From positions 4,464,001 through 4,528,000 of the forward strand of contig JAUZTG010000029.1 of assembly GCA_030734395.1 (NCBI GenBank): a DNA stretch of 64,000 nt, in the 5' to 3' direction. The notes beneath the pieces were generated by a model. The model was given only the letters and a program-made list of their open reading frames with translations. It was not told where the DNA came from and searched no databases. The stretch is from Sarocladium kiliense. Lineage: Eukaryota > Ascomycota > Sordariomycetes > Hypocreales > Sarocladiaceae. Both the position numbers and the translations under genes were made by a program. How positions within the stretch are numbered: position 1 is the stretch's first letter; every line of letters starts with the position of its first letter. Of this stretch, positions 22,695 to 35,460 are shown one piece after another.

Positions 22695-24057
22695 TTACTG
22701 GCTTCTGAAGCCGTTGTTAGCGATGAGCTGCGTAGTGTTGGTCTGGGTAAAGAAGTTGGCTCTCTGGCCCTGGGCAGGCTGAACCAGAGCACGGGTCCCA
22801 GCGGCAAGTTCCGAGATCCGGCTGTTGATTTGGTCGCGCTCAGTCTCGCCGGTGATACCCATGATGTAGGCAGCAAGGCCAGCCACATGAGGCGAGGCTT
22901 TTTCAACGAGTTAGCAGGAGGGTCAGAATGGATATGGGACAGAGAAGAAGCTTACCCATGCTGGTACCGCTGAGCACATTAGTGGCTCGGTCGTTGGCTA
23001 TCCCCACGCTGAGAATATCAACTCCAGGGGCGAAAACATCAACACTCCCACCGAAGTTGGAGAAGACAGCCATATCGTCAGTGCGGGGGTCCATTGCGCC
23101 GACAGTGATGGCTCGTTCCGCTGAGCCAGGCGAAGTGGTCACCGTGTCGGCAAACTCATTGCCAGCCGCGACAACACAAATAATGCCATCCTTGGTGAGA
23201 GCAGAGATCATCTGGTTCATGACGCCTGAGAAAGTGCCACCGAGAGACATGTTCATCACCGCCTTTCCCTTCTGACCCCTGCGCTGGACCTCATTGGCAA
23301 CGAATTGCATGCCATCCATGACACCGGAGTTGGAACCACCACCGTTCTCGCCGAGGACCTTGACAGCAACCAGGTTGGCCTTCTTAGCAACGCCGAAGGT
23401 GGCACCAGCGATGGTTCCAGCAACATGGCTACCGTGGCCATTCTCGTCGTCGTCAACGTTGTCAGCGAAGTTGGCACCAAAAACCGCCCTGCCCTCGAAC
23501 TCAGCATGGGTGGTCCTGATACCAGTATCGACAACGTAGACGGTGATGCCCTCACCGGCGCTCTCGTCAAAAACATAGTTCTGAGAGCCAGGGCTGCTGG
23601 CTGAGAGACGTTTCAGACCGACAGGGGCGTTGGTCTGGGCAATAGTCGCTGTGGCATTGACGTAAGTGTCGGCCTCGATGTAGGCAACCTCCTTAGAACT
23701 GTAGACGTCCATGATCATAGCATCATCCGCGTCGAGGACCATGCAGCGCCAGCCGCCCATGCTGAGTGTGCGAACAGACGAGGAAAGTGGCTGGCCGAGC
23801 TCACCGCGCTTGTTGAGGTTCCTCTTCTGAACCTCACCCGTCCAAAGGGCAACATTGGCGTTGATGGCCTCATCATCGAAAGTGTTGTTGTAAACGACGA
23901 TGTAACGGTTCGCAATTCGGTTGGTCGCAGCGTAGTTCAGGATGGGCATGCCGAGGGTATCGGCATCACCAAGGATGCTGCGTGGGACAGCAGCCCCGGC
24001 CACAAGCGTGGCCAGGAGAAGAGAGATAAAGGTGAAGAAGGAAGTGAAGCCCGCCAT
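22695..24057 (-). CDS. Secreted subtilisin-like serine protease (S8, proteinase K group)
   Basis: Two exons (24057-22956, 22897-22695) give 434 residues. A signal peptide (about 1-22) is followed by an inhibitor I9-type propeptide (YIVVYNNTFDDEAI onward) to about residue 140, then the catalytic domain. The triad is Asp177 in VVDTGIR, His208 in GHGSHVAGT and Ser366 in GTSMASPH; the oxyanion Asn lies in AAGNE. The Ser motif is interrupted by the intron after ATG-G, so the catalytic loop is complete only after splicing. It is shorter at the C-terminus than vacuolar forms and carries no anchor. It should be an extracellular alkaline protease. The upstream region is pyrimidine-rich on the coding strand. 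Confidence 0.93.
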
Positions 24058-27000
24058 GATGGATATCGATTATCGAAAATGATACAAAAGGGTTCAAAGA
24101 TGGTGGGTGCTTGGCGTACAAGCTATGCTCGGATTTCGAAAAGACCGGAAGAGGTTGCGGTCAACGCTTCCTAATATCGTGGGATTGAAGGATTGAAAGG
24201 GACACCTGGTCCAAAAAGCCCAGAGAGTGTGATTCCTGGGATCAAAAGGTGAAAAGTCGGTCGACCAGCTTTGTCTCCGAAAACTAATGCTAATGATAGA
24301 ATATCGAGAGAAAGACTGAAGAGACGCTTGGTCTATAGAGAAGGGAGTAGAAGAGAATATGGAAACAAGAAAGGGAAACTAGGTCCCGCGGTCAGCACAG
24401 CAAACCTGATCACTTACACGGGTGACCTAGGGGAAGGGAAGAGGAAGAGGACAAGGAGAGGAATGGAAGAAAGAGAAGGCATCACGAAGAGAGAGGACGG
24501 GCATCTGTGGAGTTTTGAGCAAACCAGCCTCCAGTCTACACAAGAGAGAGGCAGCTTAGCCCAGGGCCTTGTTTCAAGCTCCGGCGTAGAAGCCCCATTT
24601 CGAAGAGCCGACTGTTCTGGAGTCAATGGATCCCTGCTACCAGGAAATAGGCCGTTTGTCGGTATAGAAGCCACGGATTCGATGGACTGGCTGTTAAGGG
24701 TGGAGACCTGACCGGGGTGTGCCAAGTCAAACGTCACTCCCTGTGGGCTCTTCCTCATGCGCGAGAAGTTGCTGGACGGACCCTCGCCTCAACCAGCGCA
24801 CAGACCAAGGGGGCTACTGGTGGTGCGGGAGCCTACGCGGCATAACTCCAGGCATGGGCATTTGGCAATTGTGGACGCAAGCTATGGCCGTATTTTGAGC
24901 CGATTGGGGGGGATCATGACTACGTTTCGTATCAGATACAGTAGCTGGCTGGTTGATGTTGGAGGCATGAAGCAGCGAAATTCCCCTATGCAGATGTACG
25001 TATGCACGGCATGTACCCTTGCTCAGAAACCAACACCACTCGGCAAGTTGTTTGATGAAGGGATCACAAGCCAACCGCCATCTAGACCGCATCCGCGCCT
25101 CGGGAAGGGAAATGGGCATTGCTGCTTTCCCTCGACGCTGGCAGTGATGTTCTGGGGGGTTCTGAGCCAAGGCTGGAGAACCCCTGAGCTCATCTTCACT
25201 AGGCGATGCACACTAAGATGGAGCACCGATGAGTGGCCTAGAAGTACTGCTGAGCGTTATTTAGTCTCTACCTGGGCGACTATTCGCACCTTTAGTGGCA
25301 CGTAAGCTGCTGAACCAAGTGGGCATGACGGCGGCTGTTTGCTGAAGTTGACTCCTTGAAGACATTTAATAAGCACTGGAGAAAGTGCACACAACTGCCA
25401 CCAGCAGGATCTGAGACCATGAATCGCTGCCAAAAAGCCACAAGAGTAAAGACGGCGCGTCGATCGGTGTCTTGGGTGATAAGTGGAGAGCATTGCGAGT
25501 TCAACACTTCCCCGACACTGATCTACAAGCTATAAAACGCCACCACAATAGCCCACAACGTCCTTGGTTGCTGGTTTCCCCCTCTCATGCCGCAGTCAGC
25601 GTCTTGATGCCCCGGCAAAATGACCAAGAGATTTCCGATTCATGCTGTTTTCCCGCTCTTGCCACACCTCCCACTCCCGTCCACGGCAGCAGGACACACC
25701 ACTGGAAGGATAGAGTCAATAATAAACCACCCCTTGTGTTGAAACAAGCCTCAATGAAATCCCAAACAAGGACAATACACTGTAGCTAAGCTTATTGGGT
25801 CGCGACCTCCTGCAGGTGCCAGATGCAACGCGACGCTGCCCTCAGTCCTTGCCGGGGCCGAATCGCCAGAGCCAACAGCATGCCAGATTGCTGGATCGAC
25901 AGGGGGGTTAGAACAGGGGGTGGGACAGGCGAATCTGAGGCTTGAGCCTGGCCTTGTCTCCTTGAAGTCTTGCTCCACTCACCGGAAACACTGGTTCTGG
26001 CGATGGAGACTTGACTGGCTCTGGCTCCAGCTTGGGCGAGGAGTGCCAGGCTTCAATTCGACCAAACAGCGTCGCCAGTCAGTCGCACACGCACTACTTT
26101 TTCGTGCATGCTCAAGAGAGAAAACACAAACAAGCCCTCTTTTGTCTGTTCACTGTCACACATCTCCTGTGCGCTGCTGCTGCTGCCACTGCTTCGTAGA
26201 TCCCCCTGAATGGTCGCCTGGACGGCCTCATTGGCTGAGACGCCTCATGTCATCAGCTCCAAACGCGCTGTCGGCCAGTCAGTGGCGGTGAGCCTCGGAA
26301 CGCCATGACCGGATCTTGCCAGAGGCGAATGATCTCTGACGTGATGAGTTTTCGCGCTCGTTGCCTCAGTCAAATAAGAAGGGCTGCCCAGGCGCTTCGT
26401 GATTCTGAACACGTCACACACTGCATCTCTCACCTAGGCGGGTAGAATCGTGAGGCCCTCACCGGCTTTGCGAGCCTAACGTGCTATTGGCGACTCCCTA
26501 TGCACGTTATGTGAGGCGTGATGACCTGGCATGCTGTTGGTACCAGACCTGCCAACAATAGCACCAAACAAAACAACATCGAACGTTGGCCAACACCGCC
26601 GGAGAATTCTGTCTCATCTGTCCACTATGCATTTTGACCCCAGACTTGAATACGAGGGAGGGCCCTGGCTCCATGAACTCGCTGGTCTCGCACCTGCAAC
26701 ACAGCAGCCGCCAAAATAGCCCTCGGCCGCAAAAGCGAGCGAGTAGCAGAGCTTGTGGCTCAGGGTGGCATGATAGCTGCGACACCACGACTTGTTTCAC
26801 GTCGACGTGCGACAACAAAGTGTGGATAGCGGCCTTCCGTCTCGGGAGGAAAGTCCCTCGAGGCCCTTAATGCTTGACGTCGATCAGGAAGGTAAGGAAG
26901 CAAATGCTCCGTATTTCATGCTTTTCGACTAGATTAGTTAGGTTCGAAATACGATTGAAGCATGTTTCTGAGGGCGTTGTGGTCTGTTCGAGGCAATGAG

Positions 27001-27634
27001 GATTATGTGATCAAAGCACTGGTGCCAGATAGCATGCGTGGACTTTGCCTAGGTTGTAATGACATGAGATGAGATGCGACAATCCCATGTCCTGTTCATG
27101 CCACGCAATTATTTTTTTCCCCGTGGATATACTTCGAATCCATCTGATGATTTCTATTGTCAAAGCCCTCCAAGAATTGTCCCAAGGCTGCACTATGTTG
27201 TGAAGCAGGTATCTAATCACGGCAAATCGTGTAACTTGATCTTCCCTCTCCCCAGAGACTGTCTGTGCGGTAACGTACTTTACCCATTACATGCCTATCT
27301 CAGAGAATTGCACACTGTCTTTCACCCCGGGATTTGACCTCGCTCTCCGATTTTGAAGTTGGGATGGTGTCCCCCATGTGTCTTCAGGGATCATCGAACG
27401 CGAAGGTTCTCGATAGTCCTGCCTATTCCCGCCCGAGACGTCTCGGACGTTGTAGCGGTCAAACTCATAAATCTAAGAATAGGGTGAATGAATGAGAATT
27501 ACGTGTTTTTCTATTTATGCCTGTCACATTGGTCCTGAACAGGCTGTACAAATTGACCTGCTTTCCAGGAGCTGAATATCATACAGGGTAGGGAAGTCTA
27601 TCTAGAACAATGCAATACAACTTGGCCTCTCAAT
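24058..27634. other. 3.6 kb gene-poor intergenic region
   Basis: No open frame here resembles a known family. The longest (24757-25305 plus, 182 codons) has random composition. Positions 24295-24520 are strongly purine-rich on the plus strand, that is pyrimidine-rich upstream of the minus-strand protease, which suggests promoter and leader sequence. The rest is ordinary mixed sequence. A long non-coding transcript or distant regulatory DNA is possible but unsupported. Confidence 0.4.
24295..24520 (-). promoter_or_regulatory. Pyrimidine-rich tract upstream of the protease gene
   Basis: On the minus strand this stretch is rich in CT, a common feature of leaders and core promoters of strongly expressed fungal genes. 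It begins about 240 bases before the protease start codon. Confidence 0.35.
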
Positions 27635-30600
27635 CTACGCCTTGGCCGCGACAACCCTGCTCTTCTTTGGCACCCTGACGAGCCAGTAGAAACCAATCGC
27701 TGCAAAAACGTTGAAAGCAGCATATGCCCAGAGGAACCCAAAGTCCCTCCATCTGTTGTCGAAGCTGGCATTCAGCGAGGCGAGGAACGTGTTGGTACTG
27801 TCCATCGCACAATAGCCACACTCATTCGTGCTCTCTCCAGTGTTGCCAACAAGATATCCGCCCGCGACGCTCATGTATCCTGACATGTACTCGTCACAAG
27901 TGCTGCCATTCGACGGCGCGAAGTAGACAATTTCCTCGCGTGAGCAGACAACAGGAGCGTTCGCCAATGTTGTACCAAGGAGAGCTTCGATCACATAGGT
28001 CAAAGGATTCACGCGGTATACCCATACCCAGAATCTGGGTAGATCGTCCGGACCGGCGAGCACACCGCATAGTGCGAAAGTCATAATGAATATTAAGGTG
28101 AGAATTCCGCCAGCAATGTCAGGGTTGGGCAGACCAGCGATGAGCATATGCGCAAAAGTCGAAGTGAAGATGAAGAAAACCCATACGATGAGGAACGTTG
28201 TCATGCCACGCGAGTGAACCTCGTCGGTCCATTCAGCGTTGCGGTATAGTCGGATAGGGTAGTACCACAGCAAGAAGGTAAAGATAGACATGACCTAGCG
28301 CCCACAATTAGTCTTGGCTTCATAGTTGAGAGCAGACCTGAGGGCTTACAGAGTTCCAGGTGGCTTCAACAACGATGTTAGCCAACATGAAGACTTGCCA
28401 GGAGTAGGTCTTGGACGGCCGTTCCCGTGCCTCATACAGCGTGCGCTGGTTGCAAAACTCAGGAAACATCTGAGTGTTGATCTGCTGGAAAATCATGATC
28501 AAGAAGAAAACACCAAACATTTGCGTCTAGAAGAGTGTAAGTGAGGTATAGACGTAAGCCACCCTTGCTAAACTTTTACTCACCTGCATGCCACGCATCG
28601 AATTGTTGACGTCGGTAAGCGCAAGGCCACAACCAAGAGCTAGACCGGCCGACATGATGAAACGAGAGTAGATGTAGTTAGGGCTCCGCCAAAGATGCTT
28701 GTACACGCGCTTCGTGAGCTCGGCGAGTTGCACAACCTGAGGAGCGGCAAATTCACGGAACTGTGCTGCCTTCTCTTCCCGCTTGGATGCTGTCGTGGGA
28801 ACCCTGCTCAAGTTGACCGAAGCGACAAGGCGATCAAGCTCCTCGTGGACTTCACTGTACTCGGGAGAGGAACGCCAGACAGATGGCCAGTCAATGTCTG
28901 TCTGAGCACCAGGAGCAGCGCCAATGACCTCGAGCATGTGCTCTGCAGGGTTGGCACCCGGGGGCAAGGCTGGTCCGCCGTTGCGAGTGAAGTAGTCCAT
29001 GAGGATGTGCGAGTCCTTTCCGATGTCTCCGAAGTAGACAGTCTTACCGCCCTTCGCGAGAAGGAGCAGGCGGTCGAATCGCTGGAAAAGCATAGCAGAA
29101 GGCTGATGGATGGTACACAAGATAGCTTGGCCGCTGTTGGTCAGCTTCTCCATGAGGTTGCAGATAGACCATGATCTGTACATTGAAGTTAGCAACAGCC
29201 AGGCAGACTTTGGAGCTCAGAGTACTTACGTTTGAGAGTCGAGTCCGGATGTAGGCTCATCAAGGAAGAGGAGTAGCTGTGGTCTGGCCACCAACTCCAC
29301 ACCGATCGTCAATCGCTTCCTCTGCTCAACGTTCAGGCCTTCTCCCGGAATACCGATGACGGCGTCCGCATACTCCTCCATCTCGAGAAGCCTGATGATG
29401 TTGTCGACATAGGCGACCTTCTCTGTCTTGGTATACTTAGCAGGCTGGCGGAGTAGGGCACTGAAAATGAGCGCCTCCCGGACGGTAGAGGAGGTTGGGT
29501 GCAGATCTTGCTGTTGAACATAGCCGGTCTTCCGTTGGAAAGAGGAATCACGTTCGCCGCCGTCAACGAGCATGGAACCCGAAACGACACCCATGGTAAC
29601 GCGGCTGGCGAGCACATCAAGAAGAGTTGTCTTGCCGGCACCGGAAACACCCTTTGCAATGTTAGTAGTCAAAGGGAGATATACTTGCTGCGTGACTTAC
29701 CATGAGAGCGGTTAGCGTGCCGGGCTTGACCCAACCATCGACATTGTCCAGAATGCGGCGCGTTTCGTCCTTGATCTGGACGTCGTAGCATACATCCTTC
29801 CAGTGGAATACAGAAGTCTGCTTATCAACACCTCCCAGCCCATCAGAGCTGGAATCTTCAATCCGAGCCACCTTCTCGGGAGTGCTATCCTGATTGGCTT
29901 CGACATCGATCACGGCCTTTGTCGCCTTTTGGTGTTTCTTCATCGCGGACCTCGTAAAGACCAGGACTTCACCCTTGGATCGCTCAGACATGACGAATTC
30001 CAAGGTGACAAGATGAAGAGCCAGGAAGAGGAGAGCAAAAGCGATGATAGGGCCAAGGTTTTGCCATTTGCGAGACATGACGAAGTCGTAAGTTGCCTTT
30101 AGGTATGCCTCGCCCGAAACATCAAACTCTCCTGGAACTGAACCGGCAACGCTGCAGACCTGTTCGTTCGAGGCAACATCGTCGTACCCTGGGCCGCTGG
30201 GAATGACAGCTGAGCATGTGAATCGGCGTCCTTTGTATTCGTTGATGAACAAACTTTCAAGGCCGTAGCTGCATTTCTTTCTTAGTGCATGGTACGAGGG
30301 TATCTTTTCGCGCTTGACAGATACTTACAAAATAGCTGTAATGATTTATTAGCTGAGTATCATCAAAAACGAAGGACGATTTCGAAGCTTACGGTTGAGC
30401 CACCTGGTCCAGCCAAGCCACACAGGCATGGTGTTGATCGGCAAAGCGAAACCACAGAACAGTACCAAGAATGTGAGCATGACTGTCGAGGGCGCCAAAG
30501 CTTGTTCAAGGCTCTTCGTGACAGATGCCAGAAAGCGGAACAGCCAAGACATTGACATAGCGACGGCGAAGGTGAAGAGGAAAAAGAAGAAGAACGGCCC

Positions 30601-32518
30601 AGGTTCGCGGTTCAGATTACCCATGAAATAGACCACTAGGTCAATGCATAGGGTGTTGAAGATCTTGTACGGAAGATCTGTGATGATGGCTGAGATGGCT
30701 TCGGCGCTGGGATGGTAGAATGCATAGCGAGCCTGCTTCTCAACGATCTTGCGCTTGGCATATAATGTGATGATCTCGAGAATACTACCAAGAGCATTCA
30801 TCAAAATAACCCAGAAGAGCAACAAGCCGCGCTTGAATAGACTGGTTGTGTTTTCGGGGAGGTTGTAGAAAATGCTACCGATGACGAGGGCTTCGCAGAT
30901 ATTGCAGACAAGCATAGTCAGTGGGATGGAAGGGTCGCCTTTGAGAAGGATCCAGTTCCTCCAGAAAGTGAGTTTGATCTGGGAGAAGTAGGAAAGGTTG
31001 AAAGGAGATCTCTGGCGTTGCATGCTAGACTGGTCCTGAACACGGGACTCGGCGAAGCGTTGGTAGTCGTCGCCGTCGAAAGGGTGCTCTTCGACGTATC
31101 TGTCGACCTGACCGAGAAGCTCGCGTCGCCTATCGGACTCTTTCCAGACACGGGCAAAATCGTCTGCCGTCTGTGGTGTGCGACCTTCCCAGCCTTCACG
31201 CACAACTCTCTCAACAGGGCTGGTCATAGAAGTCAAGAAGTCGGGAGTAGTCATTTGTTCTGGGCAGACGAAGCCCAGACCCTCGAAGTAGGCTCGAGCC
31301 TCGTCTGCTCTTCCAAAGAAGATCTGGCGTCCCTCATACAGAACGATGACTTTGTCAAAAACCTATGTTTCACTTGTCAGCACGATCGAAACGAGACCTG
31401 TCAGTCAGGTACTTGCGTTGTAGGCAGCCTGGGGTGCTTGATAGATAGCAACCAGGGACGTGCAGCCAAGCACATCTGCCTGTGTCCTCAAGGTTCGGCA
31501 AAACTCGATCGCGTTGGCAGAATCCAGTCCTCGAGTAGAATTATCCCAGCACTGCAGCGGAGAATACCCAAGCGCCGCCTCTGCAATAGTGACGCGTTTT
31601 CTCTCACCTCCACTGATGCCGCGCACAAAATCATCTCCCACGCGCGTGTTACGTGTATGTGAGATACCAAACATGGCCATAATCACATCTCGTAGATGCT
31701 CGGAGTAGTCGTGAGGAGAAGCCCCGTTCGGTAGCTTGTCGGGACGTCGTGCTTGCGCAGCGAAGTAGAGGGTGTCTCCAACAGTAAGATGCGGGAAGTG
31801 GTGGTCGACTTCGGCTGTATAGATGGCTTCTCCGCGATATTGCTTCTTCATTTGTTCCGGTCGAATGCCATGGTAGTTGAGTGTTGCTTCTTTGTCAACG
31901 TGGAAGCCGTGCGTATCTCCAGCTACTGACTTAAGGAAAGTAGAGCAACCAGAGCCTGGTGGACCGAGCACGCAGAGCATCTCGCCCGGCTGAACCACTC
32001 CTATTCATCGTTAGTTTGTTTGCACGGGGACAACTTTATAGACTGTAAATAGTCCCACCTTCGAGGTCGCGTAGTATATCGACCCGTTGCTTCTTGCTCT
32101 GGCCAAACGCACGACTTGCCAGGTTGTACCCCTCAAGGAAGATGTGTGTTACATCCTTTTGGAAGTCGATCGAACTTCCGTAGCCAAAGACATTCAGACC
32201 CTTGAACGCAAAGCCTGCTTTCCGCGGCGACGCGCCGTCGAGAGCTTCGTTCCGAGCACGGTAATAGGCCCTCGCCCAGGCTCTTGAGTCGAACTTTGGG
32301 CTATGTGGATCAAGCTTATTGTCGGTCTGGATAGGGAACAGGCTTGTTGAAGTAAAGGACCTGGTGGTCAATTGGGAGGCTATACGCTTGATCTCAGCGT
32401 CTGCCTCCTCGGGATCGACAATATGTTCTGGCTCTTCGTCGTTGTGCCATTCGCCAGTTAGGGAAGCCCTTCGATCAGGATGGGCCCTTTCGGATTGGTA
32501 CGGGGCGGTGGTAACCAT
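27635..32518 (-). CDS. PDR-type ABC-G full transporter (multidrug efflux pump)
   Basis: Nine exons (32518-32059, 32000-31417, 31362-30393, 30335-30329, 30268-29701, 29651-29230, 29175-28584, 28526-28350, 28294-27635) give 1479 residues. The order is NBD1-TMD1-NBD2-TMD2. NBD1 has the degenerate Walker A GPPGSGCST and the signature SGGERKRVTIAE. NBD2 has Walker A GVSGAGKTT, the altered signature LNVEQRKRLTIGVEL and Walker B LLLFLDEPTSGLDS. Both halves have about six helices, with a Cys-rich last extracellular loop. Exon 4 is only 7 bases long; with it the join reads WLNPIFYGLES, the usual sequence at this site. Intron 2 uses a GC donor (GCAAGT at 31416). ABC-G pumps export azoles, mycotoxins and plant defence compounds at the plasma membrane. 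The substrate is unknown. An in-frame non-AUG extension to 32557 is not favoured. Confidence 0.93.
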
Positions 32519-34610
32519 CCTTTCTCCAGCGTCGGAGACCCTATGTGCTACCAACAACTTGCGTGTTCGAACAGGATCTCAAGATGTTGTAAACGGATTG
32601 AATATAAAGGAAAGAGCCGCTGATGTGGATGTTCCGTCTGTGTGAAGGTTGCGAAGGTAGTTCTTGGAAGGCTAGGGTCAAGTGTTGACATGTCTCTGGG
32701 AGACCTTAATCCTTTATGTATTCCGCAAATGAATACAAAATGCGATCACGACAATCTTTCAGACGAGGCACCTTAATTAGTGGACCGCTTTCTTGGCCGT
32801 TTGAGTCAAATCCGACGATGAACACGAATGCGACGCAAGCCAAGAGACCTTGACTATGGTCCCGCGGGCCCAGCTTCTTCTGCACGGCAGATGAACCCCT
32901 GCCGCCACCGTCAGACTTCGCGTTGCCCCCCGAATGGTGGGTTTCGCAGGTGAATGAACACGCCTGAAGATCCTTCAGCATCGCTGGCGGCCGGCCGCGG
33001 GCCCCGGATACCCACCTCGGCCGTCGCGGGGAGCGGATGGTGTAAGTCAGCAAAGCACTATATGCTCAGCGGAGCGATGACTCGCACTCGGGTTCGCAAA
33101 TACAAAAAGGCTTAGTGCATACGGAGGAGTCAGAAAAATAATTGCGGAGTGGGCAGATGTCAGCACAGCCCTGCCGGCTTGGGTTTCTAGCAACAATCTC
33201 CGCTGAAACCCTTTCGGAGGGTTTGCGCAGGCAACCATCCGATGCTGTACTTCAGCCGGGTAAACCAGAACTTTCGCATCCCTTTGACTGCCGTGTATCG
33301 ATGGGGGTACGGAAGAAGATGGCTTGTCGCAAGGTCTAGAGTGAATAATAGCTTATCTAGATCAATCTGAAAAATGAAGCGATACATCTCAGCACATAAC
33401 TACCCACAGGCCAGTAGCGTGAGCAGCGTAATAAGACTACTGTAATTACTACCAGACTTATTCTAGGAACTATGATTGCGACTGAGTTAAAGGGACAATG
33501 ATACGGGTCAATGGTGTCATGATCAGGTCCTTAGTCACCCAGTGACAGTCATTCCCTTTACGACCTAGGAAGTCTAATAACCTCCATGTCTGTATATTCT
33601 TCACGACTAAATGCTGAAGGAGAGCTCCTGTATCTAAAATTTCAGTTACGCATTCTAACGTTGATAGCTTACTTTTGATGTCCGCTTATAATGACAAGGT
33701 GGAAGATAAAGCCTGCTAATGCTTCCTTCCTTCAGATTCAGCGGCTTCACGGCTATCCTCAATCACCTTAGCTGACGTGAAGCGTTTGAGTTGTTCTTGA
33801 TTTATCCCAAGCCTGTTTAGCTGTGCTGTATATTCCATTGCTATTGCAAGCCCTTGAGTAAGTTTGCAGCTTCCGTAAGATATCGAGTTTCGTTGTGTAC
33901 TGTGGACACTCATCTAATTCTGCGTTTAGTTTAGCATCCACGCATGTGACTTTGCATGAAAGCGTAGGAGAGGCTTTTAAAAGCCTGACTCGGGTATCAG
34001 TTCTAGATTCTAAACTTCTTCACTCTTGACTTCAATCTCCCAGAGTTTGCGTTCCGGATATTTGCTCCTATGCTCACTAGTATCTCCGCTTTGTCGCCTG
34101 TCACTGCGAATAGTATAATCAGTCAATCGCTTTATTGAATCGCCTACTAGCGTAGAGCATTGGTAAAGGGTATTCAATGCTTCTGTGAATCAGGGATGGA
34201 GTGACCCTCGCTGTAGCAATGTGATGATGCGATGCTAGAAGGGCTCCTTTTAGAGCACTACTTAAATACCTGCCCCCTGTCATAAGACATAAAAAGCCAA
34301 GGCGGATAGCGATGCGCGTCAGCATTTATATTCCTTCCCCCTGTTGTGAAGACATTGAATACCAAGAGCGACCCACGTCACCATTCGTGCGCCGGACCTA
34401 TGGCGTCGTGTGACCGGCTATCCTCCGTGATCGCCATGGGGAAATCCGATCTATGTGTCAGTTTGGGGAACTGCTGACCTCGTCTGAAATAGTCAAATTA
34501 AGACAAGTCACACATTGAGTTTTCTGGCATAGAGGTTGTGCTCATAATTATATTCATGTTTTTAAAACCTTTTACAGCCATACCACATACGGAAGCGACT
34601 GATCACACCT
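32519..34610. other. Gene-free 2.1 kb, AT-richer from about 33350
   Basis: No supportable gene. The first 500 bases are the ABC transporter promoter. From 33350 to 34600 the sequence is visibly richer in A and T and in TA dinucleotides than its neighbours and lacks long frames. It could be an old, point-mutated mobile element, but no terminal repeats or transposase motif were found. Confidence 0.4.
34268..34372. repeat. Weak imperfect direct repeat
   Basis: Two copies of CCCCCTGT (34273 and 34337) are each followed by AAGACAT and CCAAG at nearly equal spacing, giving an imperfect repeat unit of about 64 bases. Resemblance is partial and may be chance. Confidence 0.3.
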
Positions 34611-35460
34611 TTACCGGCAGGTGTAGCCACCGTCGATGACAATGTCAGCGCCCGTAGTGTACGTGCTGGCATCGCTGCAGAGGTAGACATAGGCACCCTT
34701 CAGCTCCTTCGCATCACCGTTGCGGCCCAGGGGAATCATGCTTCTCCACAGAGCCTGGGTATCCGCGTCGATGAAGTCTGAGAGACCGGTGTCAATGTAG
34801 CCAGGGGAGATGCTGTTGACACGAGCGAAGTCGCGCCACTCGTTGGCAAGCGAGCGGGCCATGTGAATGCAGCCAGCCTTTGCCACGTTGTAAGAGGTTT
34901 GTTCCTGGGGGTAGTTGACGATGTGGCCAGACATAGAGGCAGTGATAACGAAAGAACCGTGGCCTTGCTTCTTGAACTGGGTTCCGACAGCCTTTGCGCA
35001 GTAGGCTGTGCCGTTCAAGTCAATGTTGATAACCTTGTCCCATTGCTCGACCGTACCATCGATGACACCGGCGTCGGCGGTTGCACCGGCGCTACGAAAC
35101 CATTAGCTACAAATAGCATTGACGGAGAAGTGTTACTTACTTCGCAACGAAAGCATCAATCTTGCCGTACTTGGACACAACTTCGTCGACGAAACGCTGA
35201 ACGTCATTGTAGTCGCTAACGTTGCACTTGTAGGCTTCTGCCTTGACGCCGTAGTCGCGAATGAGCTCTTCGACATTCTTGACCGCGCCCTCCTTGCGAG
35301 AAGCATAGGTAATAATGACGTCGGCACCCATCTCAGCACAACCGCGAGCAGCTTCAATGCCCATACCACGAGGTCCGGAGGCTCCGGTGACGACGACAAC
35401 CTTGCCCTTCATGTTGAAGAGGTCAAGGAGCCGGCTGGCAGTGGGAATTCCCTGAGGCAT
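34611..35460 (-). CDS. NADP-dependent mannitol 2-dehydrogenase-like SDR
   Basis: Two exons (35460-35141, 35091-34611) give 266 residues, the usual length of fungal mannitol dehydrogenase (MtdH) and of the related L-xylulose/sorbose reductases. The classical SDR parts are present: TGASGPRGMG (25-34), the NAG motif (107-109, first codon split by the intron), Ser161 in ITASMSG, and Tyr174 and Lys178 in SYNVAK, with NSISPGYIDTG after it. The start at 35460 gives MPQGIPTASRLLDLF, a family-like N-terminus; upstream in-frame residues are rejected. It would interconvert mannitol and fructose in the cytosol, with NADP(H). A closely related polyol is possible. Confidence 0.88.

Noticed and set aside
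24757..25305. 182-codon plus-strand frame in the large gap
   Set aside because: Random composition, no signal, no family motif and no supporting splice structure.
33716..33913. 65-codon minus-strand frame considered as a transposase remnant
   Set aside because: No catalytic motif, terminal repeat or second copy could be seen.
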